64,000 nt of DNA from Hyphomicrobium_A sp963759735 (GTDB lineage Bacteria; Pseudomonadota; Alphaproteobacteria; Rhizobiales; Hyphomicrobiaceae). Where the stretch lies: positions 62,001-126,000 of the forward strand of contig CAVXAF010000004.1 in the NCBI GenBank assembly GCA_963759735.1. The letters are read 5' to 3'. This document shows, in pieces, positions 34,793 through 44,073 of this stretch (positions are counted from its first letter, which is position 1; each line of letters opens with the position of its first letter). Under the pieces are notes generated by a model. The model saw nothing but the letters and a program-made list of their open reading frames with translations, searched no databases and had not been told where the DNA came from. The translations under genes and the position numbers were made by a program.

Positions 34793-35176
34793 TTAGGCGG
34801 CCGGCTCGACGGCTGCAGACGCGGCGGCCTCGGCGGCCTTTTTCGCCTTCTCGGCCTGCGCAGCTTCGCGCTCCAGGCGCTTCTTCTTCGGCTTGGCCTT
34901 CTCAGGGTTGTTCGAGGCCGTGCGCTTCAGCAGCCCGGCGGCGTCGAGCAGGCGCGCCACGCGGTCGGTCGGCTGCGCGCCGACCGAGAGCCAGTACTTG
35001 CAGCGCTCGAGTTCGAGCTTGACGCGCGTCTCGTCGTCCTTCTTGAGCATCGGATTGAAGGTGCCGATCTGCTCGATGTAGCGCCCATCGCGGGGCGAGG
35101 TGGTGTGGGCGACGACGACGTAATAGTAGGGGCGCTTCTTGGCGCCACCGCGCGACAGGCGGATCTTGACGGACAT
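34793..35176 (-). CDS. rpsP: 30S ribosomal protein S16
   Basis: Ribosomal small-subunit protein, 127 residues. The core MSVKIRLSRGGAKKRPYYY, DGRYIEQIGTFNP and the WLSVGAQPTDRVARLL segment are standard. A long Lys/Ala-rich C-terminal tail (from about residue 90) is typical of alphaproteobacteria. It follows ffh by 39 bp and belongs to the ffh-rpsP-rimM operon. Confidence 0.97.
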   Translation of the reverse strand: MSVKIRLSRGGAKKRPYYYVVVAHTTSPRDGRYIEQIGTFNPMLKKDDETRVKLELERCKYWLSVGAQPTDRVARLLDAAGLLKRTASNNPEKAKPKKKRLEREAAQAEKAKKAAEAAASAAVEPAA

Positions 35177-35215
35177 AGCTTCGTTCCTTGTTTCAATGAC
35201 TGTTGGTTGTGGGTG

Positions 35216-36795
35216 CTACTTCTTCTTTCCCGGCAGGCCGGGGAATTTCGGGAAACCTCCACCGAGGCCGGGCAGACCGCCGCCGAGACCGGGGAGCCTC
35301 GGCATCATGCCGCCTCCCAGGCCCGGCATGCCTTTGGTCGGCCGCCCCGTGGGCAATGCGTCCTTGAGGTCTTGCGGCAGCTGCTCGAGCGCCTTGGGAT
35401 CGAGCCTGGCGAGTTCGTCCTGCATGGCCGCCATCTCAGCTTCGCTCGGCGCCGCACCGCGCCCGCCGCCGACGAGCTTGTTGAGCATGCCCTTGTTGCT
35501 GCCGAGGGATCTTCATCATGTCCGCCATCTGGCGGTGCATTTTGACGAGCTTGTTGATGTCTTCGACCTTGGTGCCGGAGCCCGATGCGATGCGGCGCTT
35601 ACGGCGCGCGTCGAGCACTTTCGGGTTGCGACGCTCCTGCGGCGTCATCGACGTGATGATGGCGTGCTGGCGCTTCAGGATTCCATCGTCGATGTTGGCG
35701 TCGGCGATCTGCGAGCGGATCTTGCCCATGCCGGGCATCATGCCGAGAACGCCCGACATGCCGCCGATGCGCTGCATCTGCTTCAGCTGCTCGGCCATGT
35801 CGTCGAGATCGAAGACGCCCTTCTTCATCTTCTCGGCGATCTTCGTCGCCTTCTCGGCGTCGATGGTCTGCGCCGCCTTCTCGACGAGGCTGACGACGTC
35901 GCCCATGCCGAGGATGCGCGAGGCAACGCGCGCAGGATGGAAGTCCTCCAGCGCGTCCCACTTCTCGCCGACACCCAGCAGCTTGATCGGCTTGCCGGTG
36001 ACGGCGCGCATCGACAGGGCGGCGCCGCCGCGCTGGTCGCCGTCGGCGCGCGTCAGCACGATGCCGGTGATGCCGATGCGTTCATCGAACGACTTGGCGA
36101 CGTTGACGGCGTCCTGGCCCGGTGAGGCTATCGGCGACGAGCAGCGTCTCGTGCGGATGAGCGATATCGCGCACCTCGACGGATTCGCGCATCAGCTCTT
36201 CGTCGATGTGGATGCGGCCAGCGGTGTCGAGCAACACGACGTCATAGCCGCCGAGACGGGCTGCATCGAGCGCGCGCTTGGCGATCTGTTGCGGCGTCTG
36301 GCCAGCGACGACGGGCAATGTGTCGACGCCTGTCTGCTCGCCGAGCACGCGCAGCTGCTCCTGCGCCGCGGGACGGCGCACGTCGAGCGACGCCATCAGC
36401 ACTTTTTTCTTGTCGCGGTCGGTGAGCCGCTTGGCGATCTTGGCGGTGGTTGTCGTCTTGCCCGAGCCCTGCAGGCCAACCATCATGATGGCCACGGGGG
36501 GCGCCGCGTGCAGGTCGATGCTCGAGCTTTCCGAGCCGAGCATGGCAACAAGCTCGTCATTGACGATCTTGATGACCATCTGGCCGGGAGTGATCGAGCG
36601 CAGCACCTCCTGGCCGACCGCCTTGGCCTTCACCTTGTCGATGAAGTCGCGCACCACATCGAGCGCCACGTCGGCCTCGAGCAGTGCACGCCGCACCTCG
36701 CGCATTGCTTCGCCGACATCGCTCTCGGTGAGCGCGCCGCGACGCGTCAGCTTGTCGAGAATGCCGGACAGGCGATCTGACAGCGATTGAAACAT
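35216..36795 (-). CDS. ffh: signal recognition particle protein Ffh, two frameshifts
   Basis: SRP GTPase that binds signal sequences and 4.5S RNA, about 525 residues after repair. The N domain is followed by the G domain (GLQGSGKTTT, LLDTAGR, TRADGD), then the Met-rich M domain (MQRIGGMSGVLGMMPGMG, RKRRIASGSG) and a Gly/Pro/Met-rich tail with GGG-LPGLGGG repeats. The gene is cut by an extra base in the CCC at 36118-36120 and another in the GGG at 35506-35508. Ffh is essential, so these must be errors in the sequence. Its receptor FtsY is encoded 4 kb away on the other strand. Confidence 0.95.
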
Positions 36796-36810
36796 GCTCG
36801 TCCTTCAAAA

Positions 36811-36833
36811 CGCATGCGGGGAATCCGCATGCG
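36811..36833. promoter_or_regulatory. inverted repeat in the ffh leader
   Basis: CGCATGCGG and CCGCATGCG form a perfect 9-bp stem with loop GGAAT, 16 bases upstream of the ffh start. It could be a leader hairpin or an operator. It is not followed by a U tract. Confidence 0.4.
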
Positions 36834-36986
36834 CAAACGAAAATGGCACCCGCGGGCGCAACGCGCTGGCGGGTGTTGACCTCCCGGTCTCGACGCCAAC
36901 GGCGCGGACAGGGCGGCGGCTCTGAAGTCAGGGCCGTCGGAATTTCGCGGACAATGCCCCGCGGGCGGCTGGCGTGTCAACTGGGC

Positions 36987-37214
36987 CTAGCTGCGGGCCT
37001 CGGCGCGTGCCCGAGCGATACTCCGGGCTCTCCGCCGCTCCTCGCGGCGCCATTGCCGGGCGATCCTCGCGACGCGGCGCAGGGTGCGGCGTTCCGGAGG
37101 GGTCAGGCAGATGCATCCTCCGAAATGGCAGGGACGAGGGGTGATAAGGGAGAGTTGCAGAAGCCGGCGGCTCGATCGGGACAGGGGGGCGTGATCGCGC
37201 GAATATTCGGTCAT
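36987..37214 (-). CDS. small Arg-rich hypothetical protein, 75 residues
   Basis: An ORF starting MTEYSRDHAPLSRSSRRLL with a two-Cys motif, CHFGGCIC, then a strongly basic helix (RRVARIARQWRREERRRARS). Codon third positions are GC-rich, as in real genes nearby. The ribosome site is weak. The two Cys could bind a metal. It may be a real small nucleic-acid-binding protein or a chance ORF. Confidence 0.35.
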   Translation of the reverse strand: MTEYSRDHAPLSRSSRRLLQLSLITPRPCHFGGCICLTPPERRTLRRVARIARQWRREERRRARSIARARAEARS

Positions 37215-37334
37215 GGAAGATGCTCTATCGGATATGCGACTGGGCTGGCTCGACCCGCATTATCCTCAAGTCGCGACATTCCGCCAGAGTTCCATCTCGA
37301 ACTTGCCCGATCTCGGTCAGCGCCCTACTGCACG

Positions 37335-38488
37335 TCATTTGCCGGGCGTAACACGCAGCACTTCGCCGTCACTATCGTCGGTGAGCAACCACAACGCCCC
37401 GTCCGGACCAGTGCGCACGTCGCGAATGCGCTTACCCTGGTCCGCCAGCAAGGTCTCGGCGGCTACCACATCGTCGCCATCGAAAACCAGCCGCTGCACT
37501 TGCGTGCGGGCAAGTCCACCGACGAATGCATTGCCCTTCCACTCGGGGAACAGATCACCGGTGTAGAATGTGAGGCCGGAGGTGGCGATCGACGGCTTCC
37601 AATAATAGACCGCCGGCTCCATACCTTCTTTTGCGCTGCCTTCGCCAATCTTGGCGCCGCTGTAATCGATGCCGTAGGTGATGATCGGCCAGCCGTAGTT
37701 CTTGCCGGCCTGCGGATGGTTCAGTTCATCGCCCCCCTGGGCGCCGTGCTCGACGGTGTAGAGTTGCCCGGTGTCTGGGCGCAGCGCAGCGCCCTGGACG
37801 TTGCGATGACCGATCGACCACACCTCCGGCGCCCACCCCGGCAGCTTCGGATTGTCGGAGGGGATCGAGCCGTCGGCGTTGATGCGAATGATCTTGCCGA
37901 TGTCGTTGGCTGGATTTGCGCTTCGGCGCGCAACTGGTTGCGCTCGCCGGTGGTGACGAAAAGTGTGCCGTCCTGCGCCCACACGAGGCGCGAGCCGAAA
38001 TGGTGACCGCTATCAGCCGCCGGCTGCTGCCGGAAGATGACTTTGAGATCTTCGAGGCGCCCGCCGTCGCCGTCGGACGTGAGCTTGGCGCGCGCTACCG
38101 TGGTGCCGTTGGCACCGCCCTCGCGCGGCTCCCCATATGACAGATAGATAACGCCGCTGGAGGCAAAGTCTGTGGCCAGGAGGATGTCCAGCAGGCCGCC
38201 CTGTCCCACCGCCGCGACCTCGGGCACACCCGCGATAGGCTCGGAAAGCTTGCCGTCCTTGGCGACGTAGCGCAGGCGTCCCGGCCGCTCGGTGACGAGG
38301 AGGCGACCGTCTGGCAGAAACTGCATCCCCCACGGGTGCTCGAGGCCGGATGCAAATGTCTCGACCTTGACTTTGCTCGCCTCGGCCGGCGCCGGGGCAT
38401 CCGTCACGACGGCCCATGCGGGCAACGGCGCGACCGCGAATGTGACAGCGGCACCAAGGGCGAAGCGGCGTAGGCTCTTGCGCATCAT
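37335..38488 (-). CDS. PQQ-dependent sugar dehydrogenase (Asd/YliI type), one frameshift
   Basis: Exported six-blade propeller enzyme, about 384 residues, oxidising aldose sugars with PQQ. A signal peptide (LRRFALGAAVTFAVAPLPAWA) is followed by the first blades: LEHPWGMQFLPDGRLLVTER, GGLLDI, GHHFGSRLVW and TGERN. An A is missing at the TTT at 37915-37917 (plus strand), so the last part, NPANDIGKIIRINADGSIP to VTPGK, lies in another frame. HRNVQG and the EHGAQGGDELN calcium/PQQ segment are intact. Monocistronic; divergent from dapF. Confidence 0.88.
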
Positions 38489-38544
38489 GGCGGCTGGTCT
38501 CCGTTCGATTGTCTTTGTCAGGCCTGCGGGCCATATATGGGCTC

Positions 38545-39411
38545 ATGACGGACGCCGCCAGCATCCCCTTCCGCAAAATGAACGGCCTCGGCAACGATTT
38601 CGTCGTGCTCGACGCACGCTCGCGCCCGATTGCCGTTGGTCCGGAAGACGCGCGGCGGCTGGGCGACCGCGGCAAAGGCGTCGGATGCGATCAGGTGATC
38701 GTCATCGAACCGTCGCAGAAGGCTGACCTCTTCATGCGCATCTTCAACGCCGACGGGTCGGAGGTCGGGGCTTGCGGCAACGCGACCCGTTGCGTGGCGC
38801 TACTGCTCGCCGAAGAGACCGGACGCTCGCAGGTGAGCGTCGAGACGAGCGTCGGGCTGCTCAAAGCGAATGTCGAGAACGCCGACCGCATCATCATCGA
38901 CATGGGCAAGCCGCGTTTTGCCTGGCATGAGATCCCGCTGGCCGAGCCGTTCGAAGACACGACCGGCGTCGAGCTGCAGATCGGCCCGATCGATGCTCCT
39001 GTGCTGCATACGCCATCAGTGGTGAATGTGGGAAATCCCCACGCGATTTTCTGGGTGCAGGACGTCGATGCATATGACCTGCACAGACTCGGGCCGCTGC
39101 TGGAGAACCACCCTCTCTTTCCGGAGCGGGCGAATATTTCACTGGCCCAGGTGACTTCTCGGAACAGCCTGCGCCTGCGCACTTGGGAACGCGGCGCCGG
39201 CCTCACCAAGGCTTGTGGTACCGCGGCCTGCGCGGCCGCCGTTGCTGCAGCGCGCAAAGACCTGACGGACCGACGGGTCTCCGTCGCGCTCCCAGGCGGC
39301 GTGTTAAGCATCGAATGGGCCGCCAACGATCATATATTGATGTGCGGGCCGGCCGAACTCGAGTTTGAAGGCATTCTCGAGCCGGATACTCTGTCGCGCG
39401 TCCCTGTCTAG
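38545..39411 (+). CDS. dapF: diaminopimelate epimerase
   Basis: Cofactor-free epimerase, 288 residues, converting L,L- to meso-diaminopimelate for lysine and peptidoglycan. The two catalytic Cys are in GACGNATRC and KACGTAACA, and KMNGLGNDFVVLD opens the first half. The ATG at 38545 is the family start; a codon 12 positions upstream is unlikely. First gene of dapF-mtaB-ftsY-yciB on the plus strand. Confidence 0.97.
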   Translation: MTDAASIPFRKMNGLGNDFVVLDARSRPIAVGPEDARRLGDRGKGVGCDQVIVIEPSQKADLFMRIFNADGSEVGACGNATRCVALLLAEETGRSQVSVETSVGLLKANVENADRIIIDMGKPRFAWHEIPLAEPFEDTTGVELQIGPIDAPVLHTPSVVNVGNPHAIFWVQDVDAYDLHRLGPLLENHPLFPERANISLAQVTSRNSLRLRTWERGAGLTKACGTAACAAAVAAARKDLTDRRVSVALPGGVLSIEWAANDHILMCGPAELEFEGILEPDTLSRVPV

Positions 39412-39546
39412 CGAACGACAAAGTTGTCCAGTATGACCGCCCTTCAGTTAACCTGCCGGATATCCCGCCTGCGCCAGGCTCCCAACGCGCGGATCGGCTC
39501 TACATCGTCCCGCGTAACCGCCGCTTCCGAGGCTTGCTGAGCAAGA

Positions 39547-40803
39547 ATGGCCGACCCCTTGATCATAACGCTCGGCTGTCGGCTCAACGCGTACGAGTTC
39601 GAGGTCATTCGCCGGCATGCGATCAACGCCGAACTCGATGATGCGGTCATCGTCAATACCTGCGCCGTAACGGCCGAGGCCGTACGGAAGGCAACACAGA
39701 CGATCCGCAAGCTGCGCCGTGATCGCCCGAGAGCGCGCATCATCGTGACCGGCTGCGCGGCGCAGATCGAACCTGAACGTTTCGCCGCCCTCGATGAGGT
39801 CGACTACGTCATCGGCAACGCCGAGAAGATGCAGGCAGCAACGTTTGCCGGCCTGTCGACCTCGGGCTCAGAGCGCGTACAGGTCGATGACATCATGAGC
39901 GTGCGCGAGACCGCCGGTCATCTGATCGACGGCTATAGGACGCGCACTCGCTCGTTCGTGCAGGTGCAGAACGGTTGCGATCACCGTTGTACCTTCTGCG
40001 TCATTCCCTTGGGTCGCGGCCCTTCGCGCTCTGTGCCGGCCGGCGCGATAGTTAGGCAGATCCAACGCCTCGTCGAAGACGGCTGCCGAGAAGTCGTGCT
40101 TACTGGCGTCGACATCACATCCTACGGCGCCGACCTGCCAGGCGCATCGACGCTCGGCTCGCTGGTGCGCCAAATTCTCAAGCTCGCGCCCGAGCTGGAA
40201 CGGCTCCGCCTGTCGTCGATCGATCAGGTGGAGGCCGATGCGCATCTTTTGCGAGCTATCGCGGAAGAGGAGCGGCTGATGCCGCACTTGCATCTGTCAA
40301 TGCAGGCCGGCGACGACATGATCCTAAAACGAATGAAGCGCCGTCATACGCGCGCCGACGCCGTAAACTTCTGTGCGGACGTGCGCCGCATGCGTCCTGA
40401 CGCTGTTTTCGGCGCCGATATCATTGCCGGCTTCCCGACTGAAACTGACGCGATGTTCGCGAACTCGCTCAGCGCCGTCGATGATTGCGGCCTCACGTAT
40501 CTGCACGTATTTCCGTTTTCGCCGCGAACAGGCACGCCGGCGGCGCGCATGCCCCAGGTGGCCCGCGCCGTTGTCAAAGAGCGTGCTGCCAGTTTGCGCG
40601 ACAAAGGCACGGCGTCGCTATCGCGCTTCCTCGCGGCGCAAGCCGGAGCCGAAGTGGAACTGCTCGTCGAGCTTGATGGCATCGGCCGCACGCCTCAGTT
40701 CGCCGAAATGCGCGTGCCACCCTCTGTTCCTGCCGGAGCCATGGTCCGCGCTCGCGTCAACGGCCACGACGGCCGACGACTTTCCGGCGAGGTGTTCGCG
40801 TGA
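39547..40803 (+). CDS. mtaB: tRNA t6A37 methylthiotransferase MtaB
   Basis: Radical-SAM enzyme, 418 residues, forming ms2t6A at position 37 of ANN-reading tRNAs. The N-terminal UPF0004 domain holds three cluster Cys (TLGCRLNAYE, NTCAVTAEA, VTGCAAQ), the radical-SAM domain has CDHRCTFC, and a TRAM domain ends the protein (VELLVELDGIGRTPQFAEM). Its last codons overlap the ftsY GTG (GTGA), so they are coupled. Between dapF and ftsY, as in relatives. Confidence 0.95.
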   Translation: MADPLIITLGCRLNAYEFEVIRRHAINAELDDAVIVNTCAVTAEAVRKATQTIRKLRRDRPRARIIVTGCAAQIEPERFAALDEVDYVIGNAEKMQAATFAGLSTSGSERVQVDDIMSVRETAGHLIDGYRTRTRSFVQVQNGCDHRCTFCVIPLGRGPSRSVPAGAIVRQIQRLVEDGCREVVLTGVDITSYGADLPGASTLGSLVRQILKLAPELERLRLSSIDQVEADAHLLRAIAEEERLMPHLHLSMQAGDDMILKRMKRRHTRADAVNFCADVRRMRPDAVFGADIIAGFPTETDAMFANSLSAVDDCGLTYLHVFPFSPRTGTPAARMPQVARAVVKERAASLRDKGTASLSRFLAAQAGAEVELLVELDGIGRTPQFAEMRVPPSVPAGAMVRARVNGHDGRRLSGEVFA

Positions 40804-41831
40804 GCGGTAAGGCGCAGAGCGCGTTTGGACGGCTGTGGGGCGGCAAGACCGCCAATGACACGGCAACCGTCGCCACAAGCGAAGCCGTCGAGTCGGCGAT
40901 GCCGCAAGCGCCAGCCAAGGCGGGTTGGTTCAGCCGTCTCAAGGAGGGTCTCGGCAAGTCGTCCGCCAAGCTCACCGACGGTATCACAGGCATCTTCACG
41001 AAGAAGAAGCTCGAAGCCGCGACGCTCGAGGACCTTGAGGACCTGCTCATAGAAGCAGACCTGGGCATCGCGACCGCCGAAAACATCATCACGACCTTGC
41101 GCAAGGGCCGCTTCGCCAAGGATATCGGCGCCGACGATGTGCGCGCCGTGCTCAAGGCCGAGGTAGAGCGCGTGCTCGCACCGGTCGCTAAGCCGCTCAC
41201 CGTCAGCAGCAGCCACAAGCCGCACGTCATTCTAGTCGTCGGCGTCAACGGCGCCGGCAAGACGACGACCATCGGAAAGCTCGCCTCGCAGTTCCGCGCC
41301 GAGGGGCGCAAGGTGATGCTGGCCGCCGCCGACACGTTCCGCGCCGCGGCTATCGACCAGCTCGGCATCTGGGGCGAGCGGACCGGGGCGCACGTGGTAT
41401 CGGGTGCAGTCGGAGGGGATGCCGCGGGTCTCGTGTTCGACGCGCTGGGAAAAGCGCGCGAGGAAGGCGCCGACGTGTTGATCGTCGACACCGCAGGCCG
41501 GCTGCAGAATAAAGAGGGGCTGATGGAGGAGTTGGCCAAGATCGTCCGCGTCCTCAAAAAGCTCGATCCAAGCTCTCCACATGACGTTCTGCTCGTGCTC
41601 GACGCCACCACGGGCCAGAACGCTCTCTCACAGGTTGACGTGTTCCGCGAGCGCGCCGGCGTGACCGGGCTAGTCATGACCAAGCTCGACGGCACGGCGC
41701 GTGGCGGCATCCTGGTTGCCATTTCGGCCAAGCACGCGCTGCCCGTTCACGCCATCGGCGTGGGCGAAAGTGTCGACGACCTGCAACCATTCGACGCGGG
41801 CGAGTTCGCCCAAGCGATAGCGGGAAGCTAG
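40800..41831 (+). CDS. ftsY: signal recognition particle receptor FtsY
   Basis: SRP receptor GTPase at the inner membrane, 343 residues, partner of Ffh. The short acidic A domain is followed by the N domain and the G domain: GVNGAGKTTTIGKLA, DTFRAAAIDQL, VDTAGRLQN and TKLDGTARGG. The start is GTG at 40800, overlapping the mtaB stop. The A domain is small, as in other alphaproteobacteria. Confidence 0.97.
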   Translation: MSGKAQSAFGRLWGGKTANDTATVATSEAVESAMPQAPAKAGWFSRLKEGLGKSSAKLTDGITGIFTKKKLEAATLEDLEDLLIEADLGIATAENIITTLRKGRFAKDIGADDVRAVLKAEVERVLAPVAKPLTVSSSHKPHVILVVGVNGAGKTTTIGKLASQFRAEGRKVMLAAADTFRAAAIDQLGIWGERTGAHVVSGAVGGDAAGLVFDALGKAREEGADVLIVDTAGRLQNKEGLMEELAKIVRVLKKLDPSSPHDVLLVLDATTGQNALSQVDVFRERAGVTGLVMTKLDGTARGGILVAISAKHALPVHAIGVGESVDDLQPFDAGEFAQAIAGS

Positions 41832-41874
41832 CGCCGATGGCCCGGGCAACCTAAATACGCTGCAACAAGCAAAA

Positions 41875-42660
41875 ATGTTAATCGAGAAGGACGATCCCCA
41901 CTACATGAGCGCTCTGAAGCGATTGATGCCATTCAACGCCGAGCAGACGGTGAACATCCTCAGCGAGTTCGGTCCGCTGGTGCTGATGTTCATCGTCAAT
42001 GCCATGTACGGTATTACCGCCGGCACGTGGGCGCTGATCATCTCGACGGGCGTCGCCATCGTGGCCATGCTCGTGGTGCTGCGCCGGCTGCCCATCTTCC
42101 CGCTCATTGCTTCGAGCGTGACGATCGTGTTTGGCGGCCTCACCATCATCACCCACGATCCCATGTGGGTTCAGATCAAGGTCACCATCTTCAATGCGAT
42201 GTTCGCCGCCTTCCTGTTTGGCGGACTGTGGTTCGATCGCAACTTCTTCAAGTACGTTTTTGAGAAGACTTTCCACTACACGGAGGAAGGCTGGAACAAG
42301 TTCACCTGGAACTTTGCCTGGTTCTTCGTCTTCACGGCCTTTGCCAACGAGGCGGTGCGGCTCACCTTCAAAGACGAGCGCATCTACGACATCCTCGGCA
42401 TGCAGATGGATGGCGTCGGCATTTGGATCGCCTTCAAGATCGTCCTGATCATGCCCTTGTCAGGGATTTACGCCTGGTACCTGACGCAACTGATGCAGAG
42501 CTACCGCATTCCCGAGGACAAGGTGGCTGCGGCGGCGGCCGACGCTATACTGTCCGGAAACAGGTCGGCCGAGGTCGCCAGCCTCGGACGGCAGGCTTCC
42601 GCCCCCGCCGGACGAGCCGCCGGCACCAAAGCCAGCGAGCGCGAAGCCAACCTAGGCTAA
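41875..42660 (+). CDS. yciB: septation protein A family (YciB/IspZ), first copy
   Basis: Inner-membrane protein, 261 residues, needed for cell envelope and septum formation. About six membrane helices are visible, with the family stretches EFGPLVLMFIVNAMYG, VFGGLTIITHDPMWVQIKVTIFN and EEGWNKFTWNFAWFFVF. A Pro/Ala/Arg-rich cytosolic tail of about 50 residues is unique to this copy. The ATG at 41875 or the one ten codons later (MSALKRLMPFN) could start it. A second copy follows 51 bp downstream. Confidence 0.93.
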   Translation: MLIEKDDPHYMSALKRLMPFNAEQTVNILSEFGPLVLMFIVNAMYGITAGTWALIISTGVAIVAMLVVLRRLPIFPLIASSVTIVFGGLTIITHDPMWVQIKVTIFNAMFAAFLFGGLWFDRNFFKYVFEKTFHYTEEGWNKFTWNFAWFFVFTAFANEAVRLTFKDERIYDILGMQMDGVGIWIAFKIVLIMPLSGIYAWYLTQLMQSYRIPEDKVAAAAADAILSGNRSAEVASLGRQASAPAGRAAGTKASEREANLG

Positions 42661-42711
42661 TACACGGCCGCCCGCGGGCGGAAGTTTTCACCCCAAGGGA
42701 GCGTTGTTGAG

Positions 42712-43302
42712 ATGGGCGATCAGGCCGCGGCGAAGCCCGAAGAGTCAGCGTCGGCGACGCGCTCGCAGATTCTCAAACTCGCCGTCGAGGTCGGACCGCT
42801 GGTCGTGTTCTTTCTCGTCAATGCCCGGGCGGGAATTTACTGGGGTACGGGCATCTTCATGCTGGCGACTATCGCCGCGCTCGTCGCTTCGCGATTCATG
42901 TTCGGCCGCGTGCCTATCATGCCGCTCATATCGGGCGCCTGCGTTGTCGTTTTCGGCGGCCTCACTTTGTGGCTGCACGACGATAATTTCATCAAGATCA
43001 AGCCTACCATCGTCAACGGGCTGTTCGCAGCAGCTCTGTTCGGCGGCCTGATGGGCGGTCACTCGCTGCTTAAACTGGTGTTCGGCGAAGTCTTCCGTCT
43101 CAATGAAGACGGTTGGCGCAAGCTGACAGTGCGGTGGGCATGTTTCTTCACCTTCCTCGCCCTGCTCAACGAGATCATCTGGCGGTCGGTCTCCACCGAC
43201 GCTTGGGTAAGCTTCAAAGTATTCGCCATCATGCCGCTGACCATGGCATTTGCGTTGGCGCAGATCGGCCTTCTAAAGGCTCATGAAATCCCCGCAGATT
43301 AG
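42712..43302 (+). CDS. septation protein A family (YciB/IspZ), second copy
   Basis: A 196-residue paralogue of the preceding gene with the same fold: VEVGPLVVFFLVNARAG, VFGGLTLWLHDDNFIKIKPTIVNG, and EDGWRKLTVRWACFF. It lacks the long C-terminal tail. A clear ribosome site, AAGGGAG, precedes the ATG at 42712. The two copies differ enough to be an old duplication, so their roles may have diverged. Confidence 0.92.
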   Translation: MGDQAAAKPEESASATRSQILKLAVEVGPLVVFFLVNARAGIYWGTGIFMLATIAALVASRFMFGRVPIMPLISGACVVVFGGLTLWLHDDNFIKIKPTIVNGLFAAALFGGLMGGHSLLKLVFGEVFRLNEDGWRKLTVRWACFFTFLALLNEIIWRSVSTDAWVSFKVFAIMPLTMAFALAQIGLLKAHEIPAD

Positions 43303-43545
43303 CGGAGGCATCAGGCTGAACGTCTTTGCACTGACTTTCCGCCTGCGAAGTATTCGTCCCATTATTCTTGCAGTAAGTCTGGGTGAAACTGCTTTTGCTC
43401 TGGACGGGCGAGCATTTCTGGTATTTTCTCCAAACCGAACCGCAATCTATTCCCCAAAGGCAAAGGTCGCCGGGGTCGGAGCGTCGCTGGGCGGGCGATT
43501 CTCCGCAGTTGCGGCTGTCCATCACCACGTCACAAGGTACACGAA

Positions 43546-44007
43546 ATGGCCGGCGGAAGACTGGAGCGATCCCCGATTCACTTGCTGCATCGGGCGGGCC
43601 AGTGCGCCAGCGATATCTTCCAAGGCGAAATGGGGGTCGGTGATTTGACCCCGCGCCAGTACGCGGTTCTCGTCGCCGTGTCGCAAAATGAAGGCGTCAG
43701 CCAAACCTTGCTGGTCGAAAAGACCGGCGTCGACCGCTCGACGCTCGCCGACATCGTCCGGCGCATGCTGAAAAAGGGGCTGCTGCAACGCCGCCGCACG
43801 AAAGAAGACGCGCGCGCCTACGCGGTAAAGCTTACCGATGAAGGCTGGAAGGTGCTCAAGGCAACCGACCCGCTTGCCAAACGCGTCGACGACAAGATCC
43901 TGGCGGTTCTACCGGGCGGCCAGCGCGAGCGCTTCCTGCAGGATCTCAACCAGATCGTGAAGGCACTGGGTAAACTGCAGGCCAACGGCGCCGGTAAGGC
44001 CGTCTAA
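43546..44007 (+). CDS. MarR-family transcriptional regulator
   Basis: A 153-residue winged-helix repressor, probably a dimer. The helix-turn-helix and wing are VSQTLLVEKTGVDRSTLADIVRRMLKKGLLQRRRTKEDARAYAV. The N-terminal helices include HLLHRAGQCASDIFQGEMGVGDLTPRQYAVL. MarR proteins typically respond to phenolics or oxidants. No target is obvious; the 240-bp region upstream holds its promoter and no gene. Confidence 0.93.
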   Translation: MAGGRLERSPIHLLHRAGQCASDIFQGEMGVGDLTPRQYAVLVAVSQNEGVSQTLLVEKTGVDRSTLADIVRRMLKKGLLQRRRTKEDARAYAVKLTDEGWKVLKATDPLAKRVDDKILAVLPGGQRERFLQDLNQIVKALGKLQANGAGKAV

Positions 44008-44073
44008 CTACGTAGGCCATTACGGGCTCCGCGCCGCCGTCTTAAAAGCGCCGGCGCGTGAGCCAGACCCGCT

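Larger units (their letters stand above)
36796..37334. other. 540-bp region between ffh and the sugar dehydrogenase gene
   Basis: Holds a hairpin just upstream of ffh and one plausible small ORF on the minus strand. The rest shows no RNA or repeat that I can recognise; an SRP RNA was looked for and not seen. It is somewhat long for an intergenic gap in this compact window. Confidence 0.5.

Noticed and set aside
36118..36120. Programmed frameshift in ffh
   Set aside because: Two shifts in one gene, both in short homopolymers, and similar breaks in many unrelated genes argue for sequence error, not recoding.
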